The notes under the pieces are model-generated. The model searched no databases and was not told the origin of the DNA. It saw only the letters and a program-made list of their open reading frames with translations. A stretch of DNA of 64,000 nucleotides. Origin: an uncultured Spirochaetaceae bacterium (GTDB lineage: Bacteria; Spirochaetota; Spirochaetia; Sphaerochaetales; Sphaerochaetaceae). The stretch is taken from positions 1 through 64,000 of the forward strand of contig CALXLH010000020.1 in the NCBI GenBank assembly GCA_944389145.1, in the 5' to 3' direction. Within the stretch, counting starts at the first letter, position 1, and every line of letters begins with the position of its first letter. A program made the translations under genes and the position numbers. This document shows positions 7,846-17,206 of this stretch, in pieces.

Positions 7846-9081
7846 TCATCTCAGATACTTTCCCACCAGTTCCTTGCGCAGCCTTGCCTTGATCGTGACC
7901 TCGCCATCTCCGTATTCGACCTCCCTTACCGTACCATCGCGATATAGGTCGCTGATGAGTGCAGTGGAGCAGGGTGATGTGATCGTTATGTCCTGAAAGG
8001 CATCATCGGTTATCTCCATCATGGCCTTCTTCAGCTCATCTATCCCTTTACCTTCCTTCATGCTTGTCTCCACGATCCTGTATGGAGATGATCTGAGGGC
8101 TGCATACGAGATATCATCATAGATATCGTCGGTCTTGTTTATCACAAGGATCCTGACCTTATCCAATGCGCCGAGGCCGGCAAGCGTCTTCTCTGTCTCC
8201 CGGAGGCAGCCTAGCGCATCTGGGTGGGATGCGTCTGCGACGATCATCAAGGCTTCTGCCGAGAGCGCTTCCTCAAGAGTGGATGAGAATGCCTTCACCA
8301 GCGGTGCCGGCAGCTCTGATATGAAGCCTACCGTGTCTGATAATAGTACCTTCTGCCCCGATGGCAGCTTCATGCTCCTCGTAGTGGTGTCGAGCGTTGC
8401 GAAGAGCTTATCCTCTGATATCACATCAGAGCCGGTAAGCGCATTGAGGATAGTGGACTTGCCTGCATTGGTGTAGCCGACGAGCGCGAACGTGAATATC
8501 CCTGAGCGCCTTCGTGCGTTGCGCTGCGTGCGCCTCACTTCCTCGCTTGCCCTTATCTCGCGTTCCAGCTGATGGATGCGGGTGTCGATCATGCGACGCT
8601 CCAGCTCTATCTTTCTCTCTCCTTCGCCCTTTGCTCCCCTGACGCCGCCTCGCTGCTGCGACAGCCTTGCCTCCCGATTGGCAAGGCGCGGCCTGAGATA
8701 TTCCGCCTCAGCCTTCTCGATCTGAAGCCTTGCCTCACGGGATCTGGCGTTCTGGAAGAAGATCGATAGGATGACGGCCTCCCTGTCAGATATCGGAATT
8801 CCCAGCGCTTCCTCCAGGTTCTTTTCCTGCCTTGGAGTGATGGATGCGTCTATGATTGCCTCATCAGGCTCATATGCCCTTATGGCTTCCTGCAGGGCCT
8901 CTACCTGGCCCTTTCCGATCAGCGTGGATGAACGCGCCTCCCGTAGCGTCAGATGCGCGGTATATACGATATTCAGGCCAAGCGTGGCTATGAGGCTTCT
9001 GATCTCAGCTTCCCTCAGGAACCCTCTTCGTTCAGGCTCATTGCTCTCGCGTATGGCTATGAGGATCACTTCTCCTTCCAT
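7846..9081 (-). CDS. hflX: Ribosome-dissociating GTPase HflX
   Basis: GTPase that splits stalled 70S ribosomes. The N-terminal HflX domain (residues ~20-190, with L-I-G-K-G-Q-V-E and the R-G-G-V-R-G linker) precedes a G domain with G-Y-T-N-A-G-K-S-T (G1), D-T-V-G-F (G3) and N-K-T-D (G4). The open frame extends upstream to 9156, but the ATG at 9081 gives the normal family N terminus and lies 6 nt after a TACACT -10-like hexamer (9093-9088). Length from there is 411. It is divergent from ychF. Confidence 0.92.
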   Translation of the reverse strand: MEGEVILIAIRESNEPERRGFLREAEIRSLIATLGLNIVYTAHLTLREARSSTLIGKGQVEALQEAIRAYEPDEAIIDASITPRQEKNLEEALGIPISDREAVILSIFFQNARSREARLQIEKAEAEYLRPRLANREARLSQQRGGVRGAKGEGERKIELERRMIDTRIHQLEREIRASEEVRRTQRNARRRSGIFTFALVGYTNAGKSTILNALTGSDVISEDKLFATLDTTTRSMKLPSGQKVLLSDTVGFISELPAPLVKAFSSTLEEALSAEALMIVADASHPDALGCLRETEKTLAGLGALDKVRILVINKTDDIYDDISYAALRSSPYRIVETSMKEGKGIDELKKAMMEITDDAFQDITITSPCSTALISDLYRDGTVREVEYGDGEVTIKARLRKELVGKYLR

Positions 9082-9182
9082 GCCATTAGTGTACAATGTA
9101 AGCGGCATGGCAATCATCAGGTCAGGGAAGGTTGACACTTCTTTCTCTATGGACAATCATTTGCTGGTCATTGGAGGTGTTT

Positions 9183-10289
9183 ATGGCACTTAACTGCGGT
9201 ATCGTAGGACTCCCTAACGTAGGCAAGTCGACGATTTTCTCGGCGGTGACTTCCGCTCCTGCGGAGGCTGCGAACTATCCTTTCTGCACGATCGATCCGA
9301 ATATCGGGATAGTATCCGTGCCAGATGGCAGGCTTGACGAGATCGTGCGCCTCATTCCCACTAAGAAGGTGATTCCTGCAACTGTTGAGTTCGTGGATAT
9401 CGCGGGGCTGGTAAAGGGAGCAAGCCAGGGAGAGGGCCTTGGGAACAGGTTCCTTGCGTCGATCAGGGAGGTCGGTGTCATCGCCCATGTCGTTCGCTGC
9501 TTCGATAATCCTGACATCGTGCATGTAGCGAACAGGATAGATCCTGCCTCTGATATAGAGACGATAAACATAGAGCTTGCCCTTGCCGATCTTGAGACCG
9601 TGCAGAAGCGTTATGACAAGCAGTCGAAGCTCTCAAGGGTATCAAAGGAGCAGCAGAAGGAGAACGAGAAGCTCCTGCCTATATATGAGCGCCTCATGAA
9701 ATGCCTGGAGGAGGGGATCCCTGCAAGGACGCTGGGACTGGATGAGGATGAGCTTGAGCTGGCCTATGACCTTCACCTCATGACGCTCAAGCCCGTTATC
9801 TATGTCTGCAATGTCGATGAGGATGCCATAACCGAGGATAATGATTATGTAAGGACCGTGAGGGAGATCGCAGCGAAGGAGAATGCCCCGGTGGTCGTTA
9901 TCTGCGGCAAGATCGAGAGCGAGATAGCTGCCCTTGAGAGCGAGGAGGACAGGAAGGAGTTCCTTGAAGCCTCCGGGCTTACGGAGAGCGGTCTCAATCC
10001 TCTCATCAGGGCTGCATATTCCTCGCTCGGCCTCCGTACGTTCTTCACAGCTGGTCCAGATGAGGACAGGGCCTGGACGTTCAAGGCAGGAGCAAAGGCT
10101 CCTGAATGTGCCGGGATCATCCATTCTGACTTCGAGAAAGGATTTATCAAGGCGGAGGTATACAGCGTCGATGACCTTATCGCATATGGTTCCGAGGCGA
10201 AGGTCAGGGAGGCTGGAAAGCTGAGGCTGGAAGGTAAGGAATACGTTGTCCAGGATGGTGACATCGTCTTCTTCCGCTTCAACGTATGA
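9183..10289 (+). CDS. ychF: Ribosome-binding ATPase YchF
   Basis: Obg-family P-loop ATPase that binds the ribosome. G1 is G-L-P-N-V-G-K-S-T near residue 9, followed by the A-N-Y-P-F-C-T-I segment, D-I-A-G-L-V (G3) and N-V-D-E. The C-terminal TGS-like domain ends in V-V-Q-D-G-D-I-V-F-F-R-F-N-V. Length 368 is normal. The start at 9183 follows a strong GGAGG; an upstream in-frame ATG at 9132 would add 17 residues that do not fit the family. TTGACA at 9132 with an AATCAT -10 candidate is a possible promoter. Its last 11 bases overlap the convergent ABC-F gene. Confidence 0.95.
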   Translation: MALNCGIVGLPNVGKSTIFSAVTSAPAEAANYPFCTIDPNIGIVSVPDGRLDEIVRLIPTKKVIPATVEFVDIAGLVKGASQGEGLGNRFLASIREVGVIAHVVRCFDNPDIVHVANRIDPASDIETINIELALADLETVQKRYDKQSKLSRVSKEQQKENEKLLPIYERLMKCLEEGIPARTLGLDEDELELAYDLHLMTLKPVIYVCNVDEDAITEDNDYVRTVREIAAKENAPVVVICGKIESEIAALESEEDRKEFLEASGLTESGLNPLIRAAYSSLGLRTFFTAGPDEDRAWTFKAGAKAPECAGIIHSDFEKGFIKAEVYSVDDLIAYGSEAKVREAGKLRLEGKEYVVQDGDIVFFRFNV

Positions 10290-11799
10290 TTAGCTGACCA
10301 TCGTTGCCATGCCTCTCTATGGTCCATCTGGAGCTGCATGTCGCCTCGATGAACGCTTCATCGTGGCTTATGAGGATGAGCGTGAATGATGTATCCTCTT
10401 TACTGAGGATCCTCTCGAATATCCTCATGGATGTTATGTCCAGATGATTGGTGGGTTCATCCATCAGAATGATGTCCCTTCCTTCATTCCTTGAGAGTGA
10501 GAAATCGAGCTTCTTCAGCTCTCCAGGGCTGGGGACGATCGTCGGATCAAGCAGGAAATAGGGATTGGAGCCAAGCCGGTACATATCGGAAAGCACCTCT
10601 CCCTTTTCCTTGTCATTCATCGCCATTATCCTGTTCTCCAGCCTCTGGATATCCTCTGCCGCGTATTCCTGCGGTATATAGATCGTCCGCGTTTCCCGTC
10701 CCGCATCCCGGATGCTCCGTACCAGGGCCTTCATGAACATGGTCTTCCCTGTTCCGTTGCTGCCTGTTATGGCGATATGCGCACCTCCGGGAATCGTAAG
10801 CTCGGGAATGGAAAGAGCATATCCTCCACCTCTGATTACCATCGGTCCGATGGATAGCCTCGGTATGTAGCCGTTGCCTGTGGTGAGCGTCAGCCCCTCC
10901 TTGCGCATCAATGGCCTTTCCATGCCTGAGAGTTCCTTCATCCCATGTTCAATCCTTGATGATATCATCCGCTTCTGATCATCGATTGAACGGTCCTTTC
11001 CTGTAAGGCGTGCGCCGTCTATGGCGCTCTTTGCGCTGTGATCGGCCTTATCTATGCCCCTTTTGGATAATCTTGCGTTCATTGCCCTCGAACGATCTGC
11101 CATCGCTGCCATGAGCTGCCTTTGCCTTGAGAGCTCATCTTTCTTTGCATCATAGGCTTCCTTCATATCGTTCTGCCGTCTCTCAAGCTCATCCAATGCA
11201 GCTGATAGAGGAAGAGGGATGTCATGGATACGGGCAGGGGCGGCTGTGCCTCGTTCGAGGATCAGCGTACGGGAGGAAAGCTCATCTGCGCTCTTCCTGT
11301 CATGGGTTATGATGATGCCGCATCCGGAGAATGAAAGCAGGGCCGATACGATCATGCGACGGCTCGCGCTATCAAGATGATTGGTCGGTTCATCAAGGAT
11401 GAGGATCTCTGGCCTTCTTGCCAGCGCTGCAAGAAGCTGAAGCCTCTTCTTCTCTCCTCCGGAAAGGATGTCAGGGTTCTCCAGCATATCATCGGTTATG
11501 CCGAGCCGTGATATCAGCTCACCAGTCTCCCTTGTCCCATCATAGATATAGAATGGATCTTCATCGGTAAGCCCTGTGAATACCTGAGGGCAGAGCAGGG
11601 CTTCACCGCTTCTGCTGATGGCCCCTGCATCTGGAATGATGCTTCCTGAGATCAGGGCGGCCAGCGTGGTCTTTCCTGCTCCGTTCGCTCCGGCAAGCAC
11701 GGTCCATCCGTCATGGAATGAGAGCGAAAGCCCTTCGAATATAGATACCGATGATCCTGGGTATGCGTATGACACGCCGCTTATCGTTATGTATGACAT
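10279..11799 (-). CDS. ABC-F family ATPase
   Basis: Soluble twin ABC protein of 506 residues with no membrane segments. Domain 1 has Walker A G-A-N-G-A-G-K-T (37-44), the signature L-S-G-G-E-K-K-R and L-D-E-P-T-N-H-L-D. A charged helical linker of ~100 residues follows. Domain 2 has G-S-N-G-T-G-K-T, a degenerate signature (P-G-E-L-K-K-L-D) and M-D-E-P-T-N-H-L-D. Members act on the ribosomal E site, either in translation quality control or as antibiotic target protectors. The length fits both kinds and I cannot decide. Shine-Dalgarno AAGGAG is present. Confidence 0.88.
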   Translation of the reverse strand: MSYITISGVSYAYPGSSVSIFEGLSLSFHDGWTVLAGANGAGKTTLAALISGSIIPDAGAISRSGEALLCPQVFTGLTDEDPFYIYDGTRETGELISRLGITDDMLENPDILSGGEKKRLQLLAALARRPEILILDEPTNHLDSASRRMIVSALLSFSGCGIIITHDRKSADELSSRTLILERGTAAPARIHDIPLPLSAALDELERRQNDMKEAYDAKKDELSRQRQLMAAMADRSRAMNARLSKRGIDKADHSAKSAIDGARLTGKDRSIDDQKRMISSRIEHGMKELSGMERPLMRKEGLTLTTGNGYIPRLSIGPMVIRGGGYALSIPELTIPGGAHIAITGSNGTGKTMFMKALVRSIRDAGRETRTIYIPQEYAAEDIQRLENRIMAMNDKEKGEVLSDMYRLGSNPYFLLDPTIVPSPGELKKLDFSLSRNEGRDIILMDEPTNHLDITSMRIFERILSKEDTSFTLILISHDEAFIEATCSSRWTIERHGNDGQLIIR

Positions 11800-11877
11800 C
11801 CTGACTCCTTCTTAAGGTACTATTGCTCAGAACATCATCAGCATCGGCGTATCCTCCGCCATTATCCATACATGAAT

Positions 11878-11901
11878 TGCCTCATATGTGTCAATGAGGC
11901 A
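11878..11901. promoter_or_regulatory. Inverted repeat upstream of rpsD
   Basis: TGCCTCAT and ATGAGGCA form a perfect 8-bp inverted repeat with a 7-nt centre, followed directly by TATAATATT. It lies between the divergent ABC-F and rpsD genes, upstream of the main rpsD promoter. It could be an operator or a second promoter; no S4-binding leader structure is obvious. Confidence 0.35.
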
Positions 11902-11923
11902 TATAATATTACCATTACAGCAA

Positions 11924-11952
11924 TTGACACGGATAGCGCTCTGCAATAGAGT
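11924..11952 (+). promoter_or_regulatory. Promoter of rpsD
   Basis: TTGACA (11924-11929), 17-nt spacer, TAGAGT (11947-11952). The predicted leader of about 55 nt carries a strong GGAGGG before the ATG. Confidence 0.7.
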
Positions 11953-12012
11953 GTAAAAGCTGTGCTTTGGCACGGTAGATAAACTGACGCTTGTTACTGG
12001 AGGGTAAGATCT

Positions 12013-12606
12013 ATGGCAAGGTATATGGGTCCTAGATTCAAGCAGTGCAGAAGACTTGGTGTGAATGTATGTGGACATCCCAAGGCAATGAACAGGGCAT
12101 CGAGCCCCGCGTTCGCAAGAAGGAAGAAGCCGACTGATTACAGCAGGCAGCTTACTGAGAAGCAGAAGCTCAAGGCTTATTATGGTATCCTTGAGAAGCA
12201 GCTTCGCAAGTATTTCGACAAGGCTCTTAAGTCTAACCTCGCGACAGGTGACGCTCTCGTCATCTCTCTTGAGAGAAGGCTTGACAATGCAGTCTACCGC
12301 ATCGGTTTCGGTAACTCTATCCGCCTTGCTCGCCAGCTCGTATCCCACGGCCACATCCTCGTGAATGGGAAGAAGGTTGACATCCCTTCCTACCAGATCA
12401 ATGTCGGCGATGTTATTTCCCTGAAGGAGAAGTCAAGGAACAACGAGCATTTCAAGGCTTGCTTCCTTGGCCATCCCGCATTCAACCTTCCTTATTTCGA
12501 AAGGAACGAGGAGGAGTTCTCCGGAAAGTTCGTAAGGCTTCCTGAGAGGTCCGAGATACCCGTGCAGGTCAACGACCAGCTCGTGGTTGAGTTCTACTCA
12601 AAGTAA
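12013..12606 (+). CDS. rpsD: 30S ribosomal protein S4
   Basis: Primary 16S rRNA-binding protein of the small subunit. The start M-A-R-Y-M-G-P, the helical domain and the S4 RNA-binding domain (R-R-L-D-N-A-V-Y-R, then H-I-L-V-N-G-K-K-V-D-I-P-S) are all typical. Length 197 is normal. The gene stands alone with its own promoter and terminator and is not in an alpha operon with rpsM, rpsK and rpoA. Confidence 0.97.
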   Translation: MARYMGPRFKQCRRLGVNVCGHPKAMNRASSPAFARRKKPTDYSRQLTEKQKLKAYYGILEKQLRKYFDKALKSNLATGDALVISLERRLDNAVYRIGFGNSIRLARQLVSHGHILVNGKKVDIPSYQINVGDVISLKEKSRNNEHFKACFLGHPAFNLPYFERNEEEFSGKFVRLPERSEIPVQVNDQLVVEFYSK

Positions 12607-13020
12607 GGGTCTTCATTTTCATCCCATCCACGCATCCGGCCCACATCCGGATCGGAGAGGAAGGTACAAGGCCACATTCCAACATGCCCGCCTTCCGAAG
12701 CGCCTCCTGACGGCTGCCCTCGAAAACAGGAGACGAGGATAGGACAGATGGTGGGGCTGCGTCCAATGCGATGCAGCCCTTCTTCTTTGCCTTTTCATAT
12801 CGGATCTGATCCATGATCTGATCAGGAAAGGGATATCATCAGAGATGATCCAAGACGATGCTCTTTCTCTCTGAGATCCGAACCGTCATCTCACGCGCAG
12901 GATCTGGATCCCTGTGGGTAGGGTACCATGGCAAGGGGTAATCTCATCTCATGCGCAAGCCGGTACGTAAGGACTGGCTCCCATCCTGCCCATCAGGATA
13001 TGGGACAGGAATGGCTCTGA
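12607..13020. other. 414-base gap between rpsD and a lipoprotein gene
   Basis: No convincing gene. It holds the rpsD terminator (12754-12779). After it is a cluster of GATC sites around 12799-12822 and two similar stretches (CATCTCACGCGCA near 12888 and CATCTCATGCGCA near 12945). An imperfect CCCATCCTG/CAGGATATGGG repeat lies near 12980-13005. The terminator is ~150 bases from the rpsD stop, unusually far, so a small RNA or long 3' UTR is possible. An 81-codon minus-strand frame looks spurious. Confidence 0.4.
12754..12779 (+). terminator. Rho-independent terminator downstream of rpsD
   Basis: GGGCTGC (12754-12760) pairs with GCAGCCC (12773-12779), followed by TTCTTCTTTGCCTTTT. Confidence 0.8.
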
Positions 13021-13716
13021 TCACTCCCAGCCTATTGAGAATGATATAGGGTCATTGAGGAGCAGGAATGAGATTATCGGGAAGCTGAACTCAGCCGTTG
13101 ATGCATCGATTACCTCTGCATTCTCCGCTGTCGTTATGCTGCCCGGCACCGATATCCTTATGGTGACGAGGCCGTTCTCTATCGCTCCAGGCCCATCCTC
13201 GCCGAGAAGGAAGGAGATCATCTCAAGGTAATCAGCCTCGCTCATTCCCTGATTGTACTCAGGGCCATAGACTTCGAAGTTGGGATCCGCAAGGAATGGC
13301 ACGATTTCCTTGAGCTCCGCATAGTTCTCCATATCCAGATGGAATGAGAAGCTATTATCCGTGAGCTTCATCAGGCTCTGTCCCTCGATTCCGAATCCCT
13401 TGATGAAGTCATCGATGCCCTCGATGGAGAAGTCTATGAGGTACTCATTCTCTCCTGTCTTCTCCGTGGATGCATAAAGCACCGCATCCCTTGTGGAGAG
13501 GTCGCTGCCGAATGATTCGATGGCACTGTCCATTATCGAGGCGTCATCCTCTGGAAGGAACTGGGCGAAGTCCGTAAGGACATCCACGAAGAACTGCTCT
13601 ACGTGTATCTCTGAGCCGCTCGTGACCGATCCGCTGCCATCTATGGCTATATTCTCTGTTACGGTACAGGCAGAAAGCATCATCGCCGCGATTGCTGCTA
13701 GCGTTATTCTTCTCAT
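13021..13716 (-). CDS. Exported lipoprotein of unknown function
   Basis: A 231-residue protein with a lipoprotein signal (M-R-R-I-T-L-A-A-I-A-A-M-M-L-S-A-C, lipobox L-S-A-C) and an acidic mature part. It begins with repeated strand-like segments and D-G-S-G-S-V-T-S-G-S-E. This start resembles spirochaete and Firmicutes lipoproteins that open with I-D-x-x-G-S-G, but I cannot name the family. ATG 13716 was chosen because it begins the signal peptide and TATCAT ends 6 nt before it; the frame itself extends to 13752. It is divergent from the FN3-like protein. Confidence 0.72.
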   Translation of the reverse strand: MRRITLAAIAAMMLSACTVTENIAIDGSGSVTSGSEIHVEQFFVDVLTDFAQFLPEDDASIMDSAIESFGSDLSTRDAVLYASTEKTGENEYLIDFSIEGIDDFIKGFGIEGQSLMKLTDNSFSFHLDMENYAELKEIVPFLADPNFEVYGPEYNQGMSEADYLEMISFLLGEDGPGAIENGLVTIRISVPGSITTAENAEVIDASTAEFSFPIISFLLLNDPISFSIGWE

Positions 13717-13722
13717 ATCCTG

Positions 13723-13752
13723 ATGATAGTCTATATCGCCAAGGTACGGCAA
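13723..13752 (-). promoter_or_regulatory. Promoter of the 13716 lipoprotein gene
   Basis: On the minus strand, TTGCCG (13752-13747), 18-nt spacer, TATCAT (13728-13723), then 6 nt to the ATG. TATAGA a little upstream is an alternative -10. Confidence 0.5.
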
Positions 13753-13808
13753 TCATGGCTGTAGACACCGGCGCCTCTTTATGATACTTGATTTATCCCG
13801 GAGCGAAG

Positions 13809-14627
13809 ATGAAGAAGGAATCAATCATCATGCCCTTGATGCTATTGCTTGCATCGGTATTATCTGCGTCCGCGCTGGATGTCCAGGCAGAAGGGCTTCC
13901 CACATCGATACATATGACATGGGACGGCATCGAAGGAGCTGAGCATTATGATATCTACAATGGTGACGTGCCTGTAGCCAGGCTTGATCATGATGCGCGT
14001 GAGTATACTGTCACGCATCTTCTGTCAGATACCGGGTACAGGCTATGCGTCGCGGCCCGATCTCATGAGGATAAGGACCTCGCGGTAGAGTGGGTTGATG
14101 AGAGGACGACCAGCTGGGATGGCATATACGAGTGGATCAATAAGACCGACAGCGACAATAACGGCAAGCTCCGGCATCTGAAGCTGAGGCTGGAAACGAA
14201 CATGGATCCTGCCTATGGGCAGTACCAGTCCGTATACCTGATGTTCGATGATGGATCTGAATTCATGATCTTCCCTCTGTTCCCGTTTGATTCCAAGCTT
14301 TCAGGCGCATGGATCGACTATGATGATGAAAGCCGCGGCGGGGTTGCGTACAGGACCAATGCCGAGCTTTACAATGTATCGCCGTTCAAGCCATCGCGCT
14401 GGCGCATAGACCGGGTTGAGATTGACTATGATTCGACTTCGGCTTACATTCAGACGAGTGCGCTTGGCATCACCGTGATGACGGAGACTTCCTATCATCT
14501 ATATATGGAGGATGGTTCCGCGATGATGGCCTTCGAGACAAAAGGCAGCGGCATTGCCGATAAGGTGATTTTCAAGAACCCGAATCCGGGTGAGGGCGAT
14601 GCGTTCATCCTTAGAAGGATCCAGTAG
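13809..14627 (+). CDS. Exported protein with fibronectin type III-like domain
   Basis: A 272-residue protein with a signal peptide (residues 1-22, ending S-A-S-A-L-D). Residues ~25-100 look like one fibronectin type III module: I-H-M-T-W-D-G-I-E-G-A-E-H-Y-D-I-Y, then the Y-R-L-C-V-A-A-R-S strand. The remaining ~170 residues are strand-rich and aspartate/tyrosine-rich with no family I recognise. I chose the second in-frame ATG (13809) because it starts the signal peptide and follows GGAG. It lies 9 bases before topA in the same direction, so they may share a transcript, but no functional link is evident. Confidence 0.7.
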   Translation: MKKESIIMPLMLLLASVLSASALDVQAEGLPTSIHMTWDGIEGAEHYDIYNGDVPVARLDHDAREYTVTHLLSDTGYRLCVAARSHEDKDLAVEWVDERTTSWDGIYEWINKTDSDNNGKLRHLKLRLETNMDPAYGQYQSVYLMFDDGSEFMIFPLFPFDSKLSGAWIDYDDESRGGVAYRTNAELYNVSPFKPSRWRIDRVEIDYDSTSAYIQTSALGITVMTETSYHLYMEDGSAMMAFETKGSGIADKVIFKNPNPGEGDAFILRRIQ

Positions 14628-14636
14628 GAGGCGACC

Positions 14637-17168
14637 GTGGTAGCAGACCCGTCCAAGAAGACGCTTATTATAGTTGAGTCCCCGACGAAGGCAAGGACCA
14701 TATCGAGATATCTCCCCCCGACCTGCAAGGTCATAGCCTCGAAGGGGCATGTCGTCGAATTGGCACCAGATCCCAAGACGGGCGTGTTCGGCGTTGATGT
14801 GGATAACGGCTATTCCCTTGAATATGAGATAGAGGGCGATAAGAAGAATGTGCTTGCGGAGCTGAGGCGCGGGCTTAAGGATGCCGAGCAGCTGATACTC
14901 GCTACCGATGAGGACCGGGAGGGAGAGTCCATCTCATGGCATCTATATAATGAGCTTAAGCCGAAATGCCCTGTTTATAGGATGGTCTTCCATGAGATAA
15001 CGCGGCAGGCCATAACCAAGGCCTTCTCCTCATGCAGGGAGATAGATATGAATCTCGTTCATGCCCAGGAGGCACGGCGTGCCGTGGACAGGCTTCAGGG
15101 ATATGGCATATCTCCGCTGCTCTCCCGCAAGCTCGGAGGGCGGTACTCAGCCGGAAGGGTGCAGTCTCCAGGGCTGAAGCTCATAGTCGAGAGGGAGAAG
15201 CTGCGCAGATGCTTCCAGTCTTCCTCATATTCCTCCGTAGAGGCTGAGCTTGAAAGCGATGGAGTGAGGTTCCGTTCTACGCTTCTTTCCGTGGATGGCA
15301 TTCCTGTGGCGACATCCAAGAGCTATGATAGGGAAACAGGCAGGATGAAGGAGGGCTTCATCGCCCTCGATGAGGATTCTGCCAAGGCCATAGCAAGGGA
15401 GCTCGATGGCGCGTCCGCAGTCGTCGAGAGCGTGATGAACAAGGACTCGGTGCAGAACCCTGCCATGCCATTCACGACGTCAACGCTGCAGCAGGACGCC
15501 TCCAGGAAGCTCCGCAAGGGAGTCCGTGAGATCATGTCGATAGCCCAGACACTGTATGAGAATGGATTTATCACATATATGCGTACAGACTCGCCGACGC
15601 TCTCCTCTGAGTGCATAAGCGCATCTCGTCGTCAGGTTGAGGAGATGTTCGGTTCCCAGTATCTTTCCTACAGGCCGAGGAACTATAAGGCGACGAGCGA
15701 GGGTGCTCAGGAGGCTCATGAGGCGATAAGGCCTGCCGGTGACCATTTCCGCCGGCCTGAGGAGACAGGGCTGAGCGGGGATCAGCTCAAGCTCTATACC
15801 CTGATCTGGAAGAGGACGCTTGCCACTCAGATGAGAGAGGCTGAGAAGAGCACGACGACCGCGACCTTCGCAAGCGGGCGCTATACGCTGGTTTCCTCCG
15901 GAACGACGATACGCTTCCCTGGATTCCTGAAGCTCTATGAGGCGGCTTCAGATGATAAGGAGGAGATGGGAGAGGAAGGAATCCTGCCGCATCTCGAGGC
16001 CGGTTCTTCCGTTGCGATAACGAAGGCTGGGGATAAGGGACACTCGACCGAGCCTCCTGCAAGATATAATGAGGCGTCTCTCGTGCAGAAGCTTGAGAGC
16101 GAGGGAATCGGCCGCCCTTCCACTTATGCGACGATCATCTCCACGCTCATAGATCGTCAGTATGTCGTGAGACAGGCACAGCAGCTTGTTCCGACCTTCA
16201 CCGGCTTCTTCGTCGACTCATTCCTCGAGAGTTCATTCCCGGTCTATATAGGCTATGGCTTCACATCGGATATGGAAAGCCGTCTCGATCATATCGCGGA
16301 TGGAAGCCTGTCAAAGGAATCATTCCTTGATGGCTTCTGGCATGGCAAGGAAGGATTCAACGGGTTGGAGAAGGACATCGCCTCCGTTAACAGGGGCGTA
16401 AGGCGGTCTGAGGTGAAGAGCCTCCAGCTCTCAGGCCTGGCATATAGGTTCGAGCACGAGGAAAAGGATGTGTCTTACTCCATCAAGATCGGCAAGTTCG
16501 GCCCATATGTGTCATCAGACTGGATCGATGGATCGAGCGGGAAGGAAAAGATGTCCTCGATCGACCAGCTCAAGTATTTCCCGGGTACGTTCACCGATGG
16601 CGATGCTGCCGCTATCCTGTTCCCGGAGGCTGAGGAACCCGTATATATCGTTGATGACATAAGGGTCATGAAAGGACGTTATGGAGAGTACCTCCGCCGG
16701 GACAGTGACGGTAAGATCGTCAATGTGCAGCGCGGCAGGAAGGCATCCTCTTACTCTCCTGAGACCGTGCGACTCCTGTTCACGCTTCCGAAGGTGGTAG
16801 GGGCGGATGCCGAGGGCAGGGAAGTTACGCTGAATGCCGGGCCATATGGGATATATGCCAAGTACGATGGCCGGAATATACGGGTTCAGGATCCCTTCAA
16901 TGTCGATGTGGAATCGATCATCAGGCCGGGTGAGGTGAAGGAGGAGAAGAAGCCTATAAAGGAGTTTGCTCCGCTTGACGATAAGCCGCTTTGCATCATC
17001 GACGGCCGCTATGGAGCCTATCTTAAATGGGGTGATAAGAACTGTCCGCTCTCCAAGGAGGAGAAGGCCGATCCATCGTCCGTGACTGAGGAGCGTGCCA
17101 GGGAGATCGCCATCAGCACTCCTGAGAAGAAGAGGACATTCCGCCGCAGGTCATCAAGCAGGGGCTGA
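14637..17168 (+). CDS. topA: DNA topoisomerase I
   Basis: Type IA enzyme that relaxes negative supercoils. It begins with GTG after a strong AGGAGGCG. The Toprim domain has I-I-V-E-S-P-T-K-A-R (residues ~11-20) and the acidic triad D-E-D-R-E-G-E (91-97). The active-site tyrosine is Y314 in F-I-T-Y-M-R-T-D-S-P. Instead of four-cysteine zinc fingers, the C terminus has repeats of the G-x-Y-G-x-Y type (K-F-G-P-Y-V, G-R-Y-G-E-Y-L, G-P-Y-G-I-Y, G-R-Y-G-A-Y-L) and a basic tail. Length 843. A hairpin follows the stop. Confidence 0.96.
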   Translation: MVADPSKKTLIIVESPTKARTISRYLPPTCKVIASKGHVVELAPDPKTGVFGVDVDNGYSLEYEIEGDKKNVLAELRRGLKDAEQLILATDEDREGESISWHLYNELKPKCPVYRMVFHEITRQAITKAFSSCREIDMNLVHAQEARRAVDRLQGYGISPLLSRKLGGRYSAGRVQSPGLKLIVEREKLRRCFQSSSYSSVEAELESDGVRFRSTLLSVDGIPVATSKSYDRETGRMKEGFIALDEDSAKAIARELDGASAVVESVMNKDSVQNPAMPFTTSTLQQDASRKLRKGVREIMSIAQTLYENGFITYMRTDSPTLSSECISASRRQVEEMFGSQYLSYRPRNYKATSEGAQEAHEAIRPAGDHFRRPEETGLSGDQLKLYTLIWKRTLATQMREAEKSTTTATFASGRYTLVSSGTTIRFPGFLKLYEAASDDKEEMGEEGILPHLEAGSSVAITKAGDKGHSTEPPARYNEASLVQKLESEGIGRPSTYATIISTLIDRQYVVRQAQQLVPTFTGFFVDSFLESSFPVYIGYGFTSDMESRLDHIADGSLSKESFLDGFWHGKEGFNGLEKDIASVNRGVRRSEVKSLQLSGLAYRFEHEEKDVSYSIKIGKFGPYVSSDWIDGSSGKEKMSSIDQLKYFPGTFTDGDAAAILFPEAEEPVYIVDDIRVMKGRYGEYLRRDSDGKIVNVQRGRKASSYSPETVRLLFTLPKVVGADAEGREVTLNAGPYGIYAKYDGRNIRVQDPFNVDVESIIRPGEVKEEKKPIKEFAPLDDKPLCIIDGRYGAYLKWGDKNCPLSKEEKADPSSVTEERAREIAISTPEKKRTFRRRSSSRG

Positions 17169-17178
17169 TGCATGAAGA

Positions 17179-17198
17179 GAGGCCCTGGAAGGGGCCTC
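17179..17198. terminator. Terminator between topA and a convergent lipoprotein gene
   Basis: GAGGCCC (17179-17185) pairs with GGGCCTC (17192-17198). It lacks a strong T run on either side, so it may be a weak bidirectional terminator. Confidence 0.6.
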
Positions 17199-17206
17199 CT
17201 GCGGTG

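Noticed and set aside
10279-11799. ABC-F gene as an antibiotic resistance determinant
   Set aside because: Length and linker are compatible, but housekeeping ABC-F proteins look alike; without a family comparison the resistance call is not justified.
12607-12760. Possible 4.5S SRP RNA
   Set aside because: GGAAG-like and CCGGA-like pieces exist, but the conserved tetraloop and internal-loop arrangement is not found on either strand.
12569-12814. 81-codon minus-strand frame after rpsD
   Set aside because: It runs through the rpsD terminator and into the rpsD coding end; no ribosome-binding site and no motif.
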